This document shows, in pieces, positions 49,463-59,838 of a stretch of 64,000 nt of DNA (position 1 is its first letter; every line of letters begins with the position of its first letter). The stretch comes from Solen grandis (taxonomy: Eukaryota; Mollusca; Bivalvia; Adapedonta; Solenidae): contig CM037782.1 of the NCBI GenBank assembly GCA_021229015.1, positions 58,029,518-58,093,517 of the forward strand, in the 5' to 3' direction. The notes below the pieces were generated by a model. That model had not been told where the DNA came from. It made no database searches and was given only the letters and a program-made list of their open reading frames with translations. A program made the position numbers and the translations under genes.

Positions 49463-51208
49463 TTTGGTGTTATTTTGTTCCTCACAAAATAGATTATGCT
49501 TTATCAATAATTTGTCGAAAGATCGATTTTCTAGTCAATTCTTTCATCAAACATGCTTAAATGCAGGCGACACAAGTGTTCCGAGGAACACCCACATCTA
49601 GTTTTGTAATTATATTTGCAACAAAACTTGATCACATGCAATACCATTTGCAATAGCGTTTACTTATTCCAAGTATAAGTTAAATTCTTATTTTAAGCAA
49701 AGTAATGTTTGGTCTTTTTTCAAACAATTTATTTTTTATCATGTATTTCCTCAAACAATTTGTTCACTATTATTTAATTTATGATTGACAATAGCAGCCA
49801 CTGAATCACTTCAAAATATGTGAACCTGAATTTATTTGTCTTTTATTTCTGCATTATACCAGGGTGTATTCATATTCACGAAAAAATATTTGTATTCAGG
49901 ACCCTGTTTCGTGATGTGTATTCATATTCGCTACCTGGTGTATTTGTTACAGCTCTAATCATTTGTTATCTAATCATTTGTTATCTAATCATTTGTTATG
50001 TTTTGAAAGATGGATGAACCTTAACCCTTTCCCTCATAGAGGAACCATGAAAAGACCTATGCGAACAGCATAAAACCAGATCAGCCTGCGAGTTACTCGC
50101 AGGCTGATCAGGTTTTATGCTGTTCGCTGCTCCTCAGTGGTCTGGAAATGAGGATTTTGTAATTAAATTTGGTAAGGTTTAACTGTGGTTTTCTGCAGAT
50201 CAGGCTTTATGTGATACCTATTGAGTGCGTCAAAATGAGTCTATATGAGGGACAGGGTTAAACAAAGGCAGAAAGACAACAAAGTTTTGTATGAAATGTC
50301 ATTTAATTGAAACAAAAGTTTCCTCAGGAATCTGTAAATTATACCCAGTGTAATAAGAAGAATTCAAGATATTATTTTTTTCAAAGGAGTTTACCTCTAC
50401 TGTTTTAATGTGTGTTGTATTCATGATAAATAAAGACATTAGACAGGAGGCAAAGACTATGAAGTGCTTGGAACATCACGGTCAGAGCATGCATGAAACA
50501 GGGTCTAATTAAGTTTGATAACTGTATAAAACATCAACAATATAAAAGAAAACTAAACACAGAAATTCATGATTGATTTTTTGATACATAATCACAACTT
50601 GTGGACACAAGATATCTAATAAATAGTTTAAGAGTATTGCTACATGATACTAAGAAAAACTATTTTTGGTGTCAATTGATGTTAATAAAATAACTTTTTT
50701 CTGGATGCAATTAGTGATGTTATATAGAGAGTTCACTGTACCAGCATTTTTTCCATATTCTGTAATTACAGTAAAAAAGCAACTAATATATTGTCTTTGC
50801 CAGTTTGGTTTAACAATTTATAGTCAAAGATAATTTGGAGGGTAGTCATTGCTTCCACAGTCAATCTAGTGATGTTATTTGATCTGCGTGTAAATAGAAA
50901 AATGAGCAGATATTTTTTCTGTGTTAATCCTATAAAGGATAGATAAATGACAAACTTATTATTTTCATTATTATAAAGTTCAAAGAATTTTTTACATGAA
51001 AGTCAAATTTGTAACATTTCTAAGTTCATATTCATAACATTTAATCAGATACCTTAAATTTCAATCACAAAAATATACACCCATCTTCTCATCCAATTCA
51101 TATATTCTTTAATGTTATACAAAACGTAGGTTCCATTACGCTGCAAGGATATGGGATGCAATAAGGAAGTCTCAGCTTATAGCCGAGTACAACCGTCTCC
51201 TGCCCTGA
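33335..51208 (+). CDS. SMG9: SMG9, nonsense-mediated mRNA decay factor; 12 coding exons
   Basis: Coding exons: 33335-33421, 35136-35213, 35609-35813, 37007-37095, 39814-39926, 41861-41972, 42515-42610, 44224-44413, 45825-45932, 46366-46482, 48066-48198, 51130-51208. Junctions are GT-AG with consistent phases, giving 1407 nt and 468 residues, slightly shorter than vertebrate SMG9 (about 520). SMG9 partners SMG8 and restrains the SMG1 kinase that phosphorylates UPF1. The N terminus is Arg/Gly-rich (MGGGRRRRPRGGPSGRG) and then Ser/Pro-rich, including KPVMVIKPREE. The G-like domain has a P-loop GMQGCGKS at residues 168-175, LLDAQ at about 224-228 in the DTQ position, VCNVVLVVQDWF and LLQTAEMLKPSTP. 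The C terminus WFHYAARIWDAIRKS then AEYNRLLP is diagnostic. The ATG has G at -3 and +4. A TTTTTCAG three bases before it may be a 5' UTR splice acceptor, so the true promoter may be further upstream. Confidence 0.95.
35945..36759. mobile_element. pogo/Tigger-like MITE in SMG9 intron 3
   Basis: Left end TACAGTTGAACCTTGTTAAA and right end, inverted, TACAGTAGAACCTCGCCAAA form TIRs of about 25 bp flanked by TA. The interior is about 760 bp with short ORFs and no transposase motif. The CAGTNGAACCTCG type of end is common in pogo/Tigger-type elements; assignment is by end sequence only. Confidence 0.65.
37232..38645. repeat. Interspersed repeat of about 1.4 kb in SMG9 intron 4
   Basis: Begins AGCTCACATGAGCACAACGT followed by GGTGAGCTTTTCTGATCGCC and GTCCGTGCGTCCGT, and ends CTTAGGTGAGCGTATTCAGG plus GTCATCATGACC. 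The start AGCTCACATGAGC and the end GGTGAGC are inverted. Internal GGGTCACTTGTTTA blocks recur (about 37724, 38176). No coding capacity. I recognise the type as a common mollusc repeat but not its class. Confidence 0.55.
38646..39813. other. Rest of SMG9 intron 4
   Basis: AT-rich intronic sequence with T runs. I see no repeat or regulatory element worth naming. Confidence 0.4.
39990..41130. repeat. Tandem array of about 130-150-bp units, 8 copies, in SMG9 intron 5
   Basis: Units are marked by (GTGTCCGCTCC)ATATCTCATGAACGCTTGG at about 40070, 40205, 40345, 40465, 40600, 40735, 40860 and 40990. Each continues with TTCTTCAAACTCGCTAAAATG, GAGCTGATGTGCAGAAGGC and TCAAGGTCAAGGTCAT. Apparent unit length varies because many copies lack single or paired bases. 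The last unit (40980-41120) is clean. AAGGTCA words are present in most copies. Confidence 0.85.
41670..41720 (-). repeat. Possible SINE fragment
   Basis: Minus-strand GGATTCAAACCCCGTTCGAGGC resembles a B-box region. Nothing else of the element is clear. Confidence 0.25.
42821..43695. mobile_element. Non-autonomous element with GTGTCGCCTGCAT ends, copy 1
   Basis: Left GTGTCGCCTGCAT and right ATGCAGGCGACAC are perfect inverted ends. The interior has a (GTC)n tract, two to three tandem units of about 140 bp (CCGGAGCATAACTCGAAAAG, GAGGTATCACCTTGAAACTT), a poly-C run and a TG microsatellite. The right side continues TTCCGAGGAACACCCACATC. It is in SMG9 intron 7. Long minus-strand ORFs across it are repeat artefacts. 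Confidence 0.75.
45043..45284 (+). mobile_element. TTAA-flanked hairpin MITE, copy 4
   Basis: Full length with intact TTAACCC...GGGTTAA ends and hairpin. SMG9 intron 8. Confidence 0.92.
45326..45530. repeat. Repeat fragment with CAGTTGAACCT start
   Basis: TACAGTTGAACCTGTACATA is followed by repeated AGCGGTC(A/T) words in TTAAGCGGTCAACC and ATTTAGCGGTCTG. The left end resembles the pogo/Tigger-like TIR at 35945, but no matching right end was found. Confidence 0.4.
46765..47640. repeat. Tandem array of about 168-bp units, nearly 5 copies, in SMG9 intron 10
   Basis: TTGTCCGG(G/A)CTATTTCTCAG recurs at about 46826, 46992, 47160, 47323 and 47488. Each unit carries CTTGAATTCAACGAAACTTT, GAGATGCGCATATCCTC and GAGTTATGGCCC. 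Copies 1 and 2 are almost identical; copies 3-5 are more diverged. It starts TTTTTATGCTCACCGAAGG and ends in a GTTCTTCGGGGAGCATCTG block, so this is probably one interspersed element with internal repeats. Confidence 0.85.
48601..49605. mobile_element. Non-autonomous element with GTGTCGCCTGCAT ends, copy 2
   Basis: Same ends, same (GTC)n-rich left side and same right flank TTCCGAGGAACACCCACATC as the copy at 42821, in SMG9 intron 11. Internal units are more decayed. The poly-C/A/TG tract at 49392-49460 is longer, and it retains an extra stretch (GATGAAGACTGTATAGTCG) lost from the first copy. Confidence 0.75.
49392..49460. repeat. (C)n(A)n(TA)n(TG)n compound microsatellite
   Basis: A C run, an A run, a short TA run and about 16 TG units in sequence. 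Confidence 0.9.
50021..50261 (+). mobile_element. TTAA-flanked hairpin MITE, copy 5
   Basis: Full length. One substitution in the right end (GGGACAGGGTTAA). SMG9 intron 11. Confidence 0.92.
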
Positions 51209-51858
51209 TGACTCTACATGCTTGTCAAGTGATCCTTGGATATTCTCCTTACACAAGATGACAGCGCTTCCTCTTGTTTAGTTACCATGGTGACTTCAAG
51301 CAACCTTGAAGAGTGAAAGTCATGTCGGGTGACATTAGTAAGTTTGAAGTGGTATGATAAACATGAAAATGACAAGGTTTTATCAGCATCCTTGTGACTG
51401 TATTTACAAAGACGAATACTTGTTAGAGAAAACAATGAAGGGCTTTTAGTGATGTCATTTTTTCCACAGGTATTTTTTTAAGGTGTTTGGAGAGAAAGAA
51501 GTATGAAAACTTTGTAATATGCATTCATGCTGATAAAAATTATATATTAAAAACCTGATTATCATCAATATTGCAATGAAAAAGGAAAACCTTAGAGTTT
51601 CAGAAATGTTCATTATACATTTTCAGTAGTGTTTAAAGATCAGCAGCATTGAACTATGTTTTAGCACCAGTGAGTGGATGCTAATTAGAAAATTTGCCTG
51701 TCTGTAATTTATTTTATTTGTGAAAGATTGATAAATATTGAACCCCTTGAATGATTTTAGCATAAATCACCACAAATTTTCACCATATTGAATTAATGTG
51801 TAGACATGTATAATGATAAGATTAAATCTTTTATTAAAGGTCAAGTTGCTATTAGACC

Positions 51859-52155
51859 GTCCCCGGTGGCTAAGTGGTAAGAGTGTCCGCCTTGGGAGCG
51901 GGAGGTCATGGGTTCAATCCCCGCCTGCAACATATCAAAGTCGTAAAAAATGGTACTAGTATAGCTCCCTTGCTGGACACTCAGCATATAAGGGTAGTTC
52001 CAGGACTGGTTAGTCTGATGTCAGGATAATGTGACTGGGTGTGGTATCATACCATTATGTCAATGGTGTGATACAAACTATATCTGTCTCAAGTCTCCAA
52101 AATTTCTTAAATGATGTTGGCTGGACGTTAAACCCAATAAACCAAAAAAAAAATA
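51859..52155 (+). repeat. tRNA-derived SINE, full length
   Basis: The head has GGTGGCTAAGTGGTAAGAG (A-box) and GGGTTCAATCCCC (B-box), with a Pro-like anticodon region. The body contains TAGTTCCAGGACTGGTTAG and GTGTGGTATCATACC, and the tail is GACGTTAAACCCAATAAACC plus an A run. The 5' and 3' acceptor arms do not pair, so it is a SINE, not a tRNA gene. It lies about 650 bp past the SMG9 stop and may be in its 3' UTR. Confidence 0.8.
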
Positions 52156-52299
52156 AATAAGATTACAAGGTTGCTATTAAAGAAGAAAAGCTCATATGGT
52201 TATATTTAATCCCCTCCTTAACTGATACACCACTGGAAGGATTTAAGAATATAATATCACTATTGTTCTCCATATTTTATCACATGTTTCAACTATGTT

Positions 52300-52660
52300 G
52301 GTAAAGGTCAAGGTTGCATTTTGGAGTTGAAATTGTTGAAATTCAAATTCATAAGATTATATTTCATGTGTTGAACCACTTGAATGATTTTGATGTAGAG
52401 CATGATAAATGTTAACCATATAAGGAGGATGTGCAGAGCGGATGTTACAGTTTGGATCAAGGTAAAGGTCACAGAGGTCAAAGGTCATATGACTATATAG
52501 CATGTCTGTTCCATATCTCTTGAACCCATGGACATTTTTTGACATAACTAACCACTATATTGAAAAGATGTGATTAAAGCTCTTAAAGTCTGTCTGCTCC
52601 ATAACTTTTCAACTGCATGAATGATTTGAAATAACTTGCCACAAATGAACATCACACAGG
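52300..52660. repeat. Interspersed repeat with AGGTCA words
   Basis: AAAGGTCACAGAGGTCAAAGGTCAT and GTCTGTTCCATATCTCTTGAACCC relate it to the array at 40.0-41.1 kb. The edges are not clear. Confidence 0.45.
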
Positions 52661-52867
52661 CAGTATTTCAGTTATTTGGAGACGATGTCTACTTGAGACA
52701 GATATAGTGCTGCCACACTGCAGTATCACGCCATAGACCCTGTTATTCTATTCATGTGTGAAGGCAAATCCAACAGTTGCACAACCTGACCAAAATACAC
52801 TCCCTCTAAAGACCACTTTTCCAGGGGGTTAGGCAATACTCGGTATAATTTGCTGATTTAAACTGCT

Positions 52868-53397
52868 GCAGGGCTCGAATTTAACTTTTCTAGCCACTTG
52901 CAAATTTTTGCGAGTAGCCGAAATTTCAACTTCTGAAATTTATCATTTACTTGCAATGCAATTTCATGAATGGTATAGATTTTTTGAGGGCAAACTGATA
53001 AATCATTTTCTATTAAGTGTCAGACACTTGAGTTAAGATATTAATAAATGAACTTTATAAAAGAAGTGGTAAACTTGTGTATTGCTTTGACACTTTGTTA
53101 ATAAATGTTACATTTCAGCTGCATAAAATGATAAACACAAACAGTAAGACTGTGCACCCTTTGTAGTTATCAGGTAATGACAAGTATACAAAAACATTGA
53201 GTGTAAGTCTAGCAGGTGCACATATGTTTTAAATGCTATAGATTTTACTTGTCTCTATAAAGAAAACATGATGCCGATTTTGATTGGATTCAAAACTTTG
53301 GGCTCACAAAAATATGCGAGCAGCTGGAAAATAAATTTGCGAAATTCATTTCTCACTCGCATTTTGTGAGTTTGCAAGCGTAAAATTCGAGCCCTGC
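52868..53397. mobile_element. DNA transposon remnant or MITE with GCAGGGCTCGAATTT ends
   Basis: Left GCAGGGCTCGAATTTAAC and right, inverted, GCAGGGCTCGAATTTTAC. Both sides then share TTGCAAA and a TGCGAGT-type word. About 530 bp, no ORF. The ends resemble hAT-type elements, but no 8-bp target duplication is evident. Confidence 0.6.
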
Positions 53398-53757
53398 TGA
53401 AAAATCAGTGACTGAGGAAAAAATCTCATGTGTATGATTATTTCCCATGGAACAATGTGTGGAATTTTACACCAGCATGTAGATTAGGTGTTCGGTAAGT
53501 GCTGGGTGATTTACGTAGGTTTATGTTTCATTTTGGAATGAAATGGCCTATACCTACATTGGAAGGTCATTTACTTCAGTCAGCTGCAAAATCGTATTCC
53601 CTTGAAATTGAAAAAATGCATTCACTTTTGTTAAAGTATCAGTTGCATGTACTTGAATACTAATATAACAAATAAATATGATGTGTTGGTCATTTACTTT
53701 GTTCAGCTTAAAATCATTTTTGGAAATTCTCCATTTGTTCTCCAATTGTAGACGGTT

Positions 53758-53999
53758 TTAAACCTTGCCCTCATAGAGGAAACCATGAAAAGACCTATGC
53801 GAACAACATAAAACCAGATCAGCCTGCGAGTAACTCGCAGGCTAATCAGGTTTTATGCTGTTCGCTGCTCCTAAGTGGTCTGGAAATGAGGACTTTATAA
53901 TTAAATTTGGTAAGGTTTAACTGTGGTTTTCTGCAGATCAGGCTTTATGTGGCACCTACTGAGTGTGTCAAAATGAGTCTATATGAGGGAAAGGGTTAA
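53758..53999 (+). mobile_element. TTAA-flanked hairpin MITE, copy 6 (left border of duplication unit 1)
   Basis: Left end slightly decayed (TTAAACCTTGCCCTCATAGAG), right end intact. The hairpin has two changes (AACAACATAAAAC, AGGCTAATCAGG). Confidence 0.9.
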
Positions 54000-54579
54000 A
54001 TTTCGTTGATCTAGTTTGACAAACCATGTCAACTGTCAACAGTGTTGTTTGATCTGGTAGCTTCACTGCTCATTTTACCAACACAGAGGTGGTTGTAATA
54101 AATTTACAAAGTAAGTATAAGTGTGTTTTAAATTCAAAACATCAATACAGCTTTGAGAATCAATTTTCTTCTATTATCCCCTGCTCAACTGAAGGTTTTG
54201 GAGAGGCTTTTGTTTTGATGTTATTTGTCCGTCCATCTGATCCTTCTGTCAGTCAGGAGCCATGCATCAGAAAAAGTTTGAGTCACTCGGAGTCACAAAA
54301 CTTTAGAGGAATGTTTACCAGCATGAAATGTTGGATACCTGAGGCTTTGACCACTGCTCAAAGGTAAACGTCCCAGGTATTATGGACCACAATTCCTGAT
54401 TTATCTGTCTAATGCAAGCCATAATGGACATTGGTCAAGGGATTTATGTCATGAATAGGTTTGATCAAGATTACTTCATAAATGCGGATGTTAGAGTTTA
54501 AAAAAGTAAAATGTTCAAGGGACACAACTGCTGACCTGCTAGTCCAATATCACCCATAATCAAGATTAGGTTATGTTCA

Positions 54580-54821
54580 TTAACCCTTTCCCTCATAGAG
54601 GAAACCATGAAAAGACCTATGCGAACAGCATAAAACCAGATCAGCCTGTGAGTAACTCGCAGGCTGATCGGGTTTTATGCTGTTCGCTGCTCCTCAGTGG
54701 TCTGGAAATGAGGATTTTGTAATTAAATTTTGTAAGGTTTAACTGTGGTTTTCTGCAGATCAGGCTTTATGTGGTACCTATTGAGTGCGTCAAAATGAGT
54801 CTATATGAGGGAAAGGGTTAA
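54580..54821 (+). mobile_element. TTAA-flanked hairpin MITE, copy 7
   Basis: Full length, intact ends, inside duplication unit 1. One hairpin-stem change (GCCTGTGAG) relative to copy 9. Confidence 0.93.
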
Positions 54822-54872
54822 ATCTTCCGCTAAGTCTGCTTTCTAAATGCAGAAGCTTACGTATAAAAAAGG

Positions 54873-55510
54873 GAAATATTTCGGGTAAGCTTTGAAGTAT
54901 GTCTCTCAGTTATGTAGAATTTAGCGATTGGGCCTATTTTGAATATCAAAAACAAAAGAAAAATAAAATAAAAAAATATTAGACCAGTGTGTAAAATGTG
55001 TTTGGTATGGTAAGAATTTATTACCTATTTCAAGTTTTTTTAGTTGAAACAATCAGGGTTTGTTTGTCGAATGCTATTATTTATTTATAATCAATAGCAA
55101 AATATGTTTCGTAAAGAGGATATGACATTTTTTTTTCTTCTGAAAATGATACCTGTGGATAAAAAGAAAAATAAATGAAAAGGGACGGTAAATTTTGTTT
55201 AGATTTTGCATAGAGGTGTACATATAGGCATACAACACAACAATATTGCTTATTTTTCAATTCTCCATCGTGAACATTTGGGTGTGTCTCCCTTTAAGTT
55301 AGATAATATATTTTGAAACTTAAAGATAATGGATCTAAGCCTTGAGCGATATAATAATAATATTTCTTGTGTTTTCTTTTTTACTTTAGCCTATATCTGT
55401 GCAAAGTCGTGTTATTTACCACACATCCGTGTTTATTTGCGGTGCAATACACCTACAATCTTTATGCAGCACGCTGCAAGGCTAGCTTGCGAGTTCAAAT
55501 CAAGATAGAG
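54873..55510. repeat. Dispersed repeat, copy 2 of 3
   Basis: Same block order as 31630-32310. It follows the MITE within unit 1. Confidence 0.85.
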
Positions 55511-56899
55511 AACTTGGTAATATTGAAATTTCATTTCAATCTACCTATAAAAATGAATAAGGAAAGAAAATATCATATATAAATGAAAGTAATTGATAAG
55601 GTTATTATTTCCTTGGCACAATGCAGTAATGAAATATACATTTATATTTTTGTGCTCTATTTAAAAACAACAACAGCAACTTTATTGGTTTATATTCTTA
55701 TTAGATTTAAAATACATTGATTAAACTGTTCTTGTGCATTTGTTATTTCAAATCTGCCTTTTTTCATTTAAACAGATACTCCTGTAAATCTTAAAAAAAA
55801 TGTAGGAAAGAGAGTGGGGCAATGTGTCAAGATTTTTCTTTAATACAAAAAAAAAATAAATGGACATACCCGGCCTACATCTGTGAAATTCAGGCGCTAA
55901 ATTGTTTTATACACAGTATATAGCAGAAAGCGTCTGACTGATTCGGATTAAAGACAGACACAGTCACTTGTGATGTTGCCATGTGACAGCAGATGCTCTC
56001 TATCAGTAGGGGGTCTCGGAAACAGCATGTGCCTGGTGACTGGCCGGGTGAGGAACAAGGGGCACACAATGGGGATGTCCACTACAGGACACAAAAAATT
56101 ACCAATTTCACCGAAATATAGCCTAGAAAATTGTATGACCAAGCCAGGTGGGGTTGGGGAGGGGCACGTGCCCCCCCTTCCCACCCCGGGTGAAAAAAAA
56201 ATGTCGGTTTGGTTATCTGTGTAGAAGCGGTTGCTTATAGCGTCAACTTGAGTAAAACACTTGTGTAGAAAACTTGTGTAATTTGCAGGCTTCCTGCCTC
56301 AATTCCCGAGTGACTGAACCAGTGCTCGAGTCCACAGCGACAGTGAATCGGCGACAAACCATTCGACCACAGAACTCCATTCCCCTGTATAACATAGATT
56401 TTGTCTTTAGGAAGCTTAAATTAAGTAGTTTAATGATATAGTAGTTGATAATAAAGAAGGGATTTTTCAGGGTTATTTATGTCATTTATTGATATAAATC
56501 TTTATTCAACGGTAGAACGTAATGTCTGGTAACAACTTCAATTAGACGGTTTAGACAAACTAGCAGACTTTACAGAATAAAGGTATAGCGATGATGATAT
56601 TGACGTAGACAAACGCATATTACAAGCCAAACTCAAAAGCTTTTTTGAATTATACTTTTTTTTTTTTTTAAATTTATGCACCAGTGACAGATAAAAACGA
56701 ATTATACTTCACTCTATATGTACCATAATCAAATAAAAGCAACAGTACCATAATGCCATGTTACATTTTTACCTCAACAATACATGTATGGCACAATTTA
56801 CTCACTGTCGTTTTTTATGTCAGTTCCTGCCCATCAATTTTACTTTCATATATTATCAAGAATATTCATTCCTCAACTAAAATAAAACTGAGCGATACT

Positions 56900-57140
56900 T
56901 TAACCCTTTCCCTCATAGAGGAAACCATGAAAAGACCTATGCGAACAGCATAAAACCAGATCAGCCTGCGAGTAACTCGCAGGCTGATCAGGTTTTATGC
57001 TGTTCGCTGCTCCTCAGTGGTCTGGAAATGAGGACTTTATAATTAAATTTGGTAAGGTTTAACTGTGGTTTTCTGCAGTCCAGGCTTTAGTGGTACCTAT
57101 TGAGTGCGTCAAAATGAGTCTATATGAGGGAAAGGGTTAA
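56900..57140 (+). mobile_element. TTAA-flanked hairpin MITE, copy 8 (junction of the two duplication units)
   Basis: Intact TTAACCC...GGGTTAA. Equivalent to copy 6, but with a better preserved left end and hairpin. Confidence 0.93.
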
Positions 57141-57722
57141 ATTTTGTTGATCTAGTTTGACAAACCATGTCAACTGTCATCAGTGTTGTTTGATCTGGTA
57201 GCTACACTGCTCATTTTACCAACACAGAGGTGGTTGTAATAAATTTACAAAAGTAAGTATAAGTGTGTTTTAAATTCAAAACATCAATACAGCTTTGAGA
57301 ATCAATTTTCTTCTATTATCCCCTGCTCAACTGAAGGTTTTGGAGAGGCTTTTGTTTTGATGTTATTTGTCCGTCCATCCGATCCTTCTGTCAGTCAGGA
57401 GCCATGCATCAGAAAAAGTTTGAGTCACTCGGAGTCACAAAACTTTACAGGAATGTTTACCAGGATAAAATGTTGGATACCTGAGGCTTTGACCACTGCT
57501 CAAAGGTAAACGTCCCAGGTATTATGGACCACAATTCCAGATTTATCTGTCTAATGCAAGCCATAATGGACATTGGTCAAGGGATTTATGTCATGAATAG
57601 GTTTGATCAAGATTACTTCGTAAATGCGGATGTTAGAGTTTAAAAAAGTAAAATGTTTCAAGGGACACAACTGCTGACCTGCTAGTGCAATATCACCCAT
57701 AATCAAGATTAGGTTATGTTCA

Positions 57723-57964
57723 TTAACCCTTTCCCTCATAGAGGAAACCATGAAAAAACCTATGCGAACAGCATAAAACCAGATCAGCCTGCGAGTAACT
57801 CGCAGGCTGATCAGGTTTTATGCTGTTCGCTGCTCCTCAGTGGTCTGGAAATGAGGACTTTATAATTAAATTTGGTAAGGTTTAACTGTGGTTTTCTGCA
57901 GATCAGGCTTTATGTGGTACCTATTGAGTGCGTCAAAATGAGTCTATATGAGGGAAAGGGTTAA
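57723..57964 (+). mobile_element. TTAA-flanked hairpin MITE, copy 9
   Basis: Full length, intact ends, equivalent to copy 7 in unit 1. Confidence 0.93.
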
Positions 57965-58014
57965 ATCTTCCGCTAAGTCTGCTTTCTAAATGCAGAAGCT
58001 TACGTATAAAAAAG

Positions 58015-58089
58015 GGAAATATTTCGGGTAAGCTTTGAAGTATGTCTCTCAGTTATGTAGAATTTAGCGATTGGGCCTATTTTGAATAT

Positions 58090-58126
<37 letters not shown>

Positions 58127-58650
58127 GTGTGTAAAATGTGTTTGGTATGGTAAGAATTTATTACCTATTTCAAGTATTTTTAGTTGAAACAATCAGGGTT
58201 TGTTTGTCGAATGCTATTATTTATTTATAATCAATAGCAAAATATGTTTCGTAAAGAGGATATGACATTTTTTTTTCTTCTGAAAATGATACCTGTGGAT
58301 AAAAAGAAAAATAAATGAAAAGGGACGGTAAATTTTGTTTAGATTTTGCATAGAGGTGTACATATAGGCATACAACACAACAATATTGCTTATTTTTCAA
58401 TTCTCCATCGTGAACATTTGGGTGTGTCTCCCTTAAAGTTAGATAATATATTTTGAAACTTAAAGATAATGGATCTAAGCCTTGAGCGATATAATAATAT
58501 TTCTTGTGTTTTCTTTTTTACTTTAGCCTATATCTGTGCAAAGTCGTGTTATTTACCATACATCCGTGTTTATATGCGGTGCAATACACCTACACTGTAC
58601 CTGCAATCTTTATGCAGCACGCTGCAAGGCTAGCTTGCGAGTTCAAATCA
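58015..58650. repeat. Dispersed repeat, copy 3 of 3
   Basis: Duplicate of 54873-55510 within unit 2, carrying the long A run. Confidence 0.85.
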
Positions 58651-59838
58651 AGATAGTAATATTGAAATTTATTTCAATATACCTATAAAAATGAATAAGG
58701 AAAGAAAATATCATACATAAATGAAAGTAATTGATAAGGTTATTATTTCCTTGGCACAATGCAGTAATGAAATATACATTTATATTTTTGTGTTCTGTTT
58801 AAAAACAATAGAAACTTTATTGGTTTATATTCTTATTAGATTTAAAATACATTGATTAAACTGTTCTTGTGCATTTGTTATTTCATATCTGCCTTTTTTC
58901 AGATACTCCTGTAAATCTGAAAAAAAATGTAGGAAAGAGAGTGGGGCAATGTGTCAAGATTTTTCTTTAATACAAAAAAAATGGACATTCCCGGCCTACA
59001 TCTGTGAAATTCAGGCGCTAAATTGTTATATACACAGTATATAGTAGAAAGCGTCTGACTGATTCGGATTAAAGGCAGATACAGTCACTTGTGATGTTGC
59101 CATGTGACAGCAGATGCTCTCTATCAGTAGGGGGTCTCGGAAACAGCATGTGCCTGGTGACTGACCGGGTGAGGAACAAGGGGCACACAATGGGGATGTC
59201 CACTACAGGACACAAAAAATTACCAATTTCACCGAAATATAGCCTAGAAAATTGTATGACCAAGCCAGGTGGGGTTGGGGAGGGGCACGTGCCCCCCCCC
59301 CCTTCCCACCCCGGGTGAAAAAAAAATGTCGGTTTGGTTATCTGTGTAGAAGCGGTTGCTTATAGCGTCAACTTGAGTAAAACACTTGTGTAGAAAACTT
59401 GTGTAATTTGCAGGCTTCCTGCCTCAATTCCCGAGTGACTGAACCAGTGCTCGAGTCCACAGCGACAGTGAATCGGGGACAAACCATTCGACCACAGAAC
59501 TCCATTCCCCTGTATAACATAGATTTTGTCTTTAGGAAGCTTAAATTAAGTAGTTTAATGATATAGTAGTTGATAATAAAGAAGGGATTTTTCAGGGTTA
59601 TTTATGTCATTTATTGATATAAATCTTTATTCAACGGTAGAACGTAATGTCTGGTAACAACTTCAATTAGACGGTTTAGACAAACTAGCAGACTTTACAG
59701 AATAAAGGTATAGCGATGATGATATTGACGTAGACAAACGCATATTACAAGCCAAACTCAAAAGCTTTTTTGAATTATACTTATTATTTTCAAGAATAGT
59801 CATTCCTCAACTAAAAATAAAACTAAGCAATACCTTAA

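Larger units (their letters stand above)
53758..56899. repeat. Tandem segmental duplication, unit 1
   Basis: About 3.1 kb, nearly identical to 56900-59838 in the same order: MITE, GATCTAGTTTGACAAACC block, second MITE, 650-bp dispersed repeat, poly-T block, CCAGGTGGGGTTGGGGAGG patch, AT-rich end. No gene is recognised inside. Small ORFs at 55948-56224 recur in unit 2 only because the DNA is duplicated. Confidence 0.95.
56900..59838. repeat. Tandem segmental duplication, unit 2
   Basis: Matches unit 1 with few substitutions. Differences: a pure A run of about 37 at 58090-58125 where unit 1 has mixed A-rich sequence, several short indels, and about 200 bp missing near the right end (after GAATTATACTT at 59773). 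The match ends at TTAA (59835-59838), where unit 1 has a MITE. Confidence 0.95.

Noticed and set aside
51859..51931. Functional tRNA gene
   Set aside because: A- and B-boxes are good, but the acceptor arms do not pair and a SINE body with a poly-A-like tail follows.
55948..56224. Overlapping ORFs conserved at 59069-59318
   Set aside because: They are kept only because the whole 3-kb segment is recently duplicated; no domain, and both strands are open alike.
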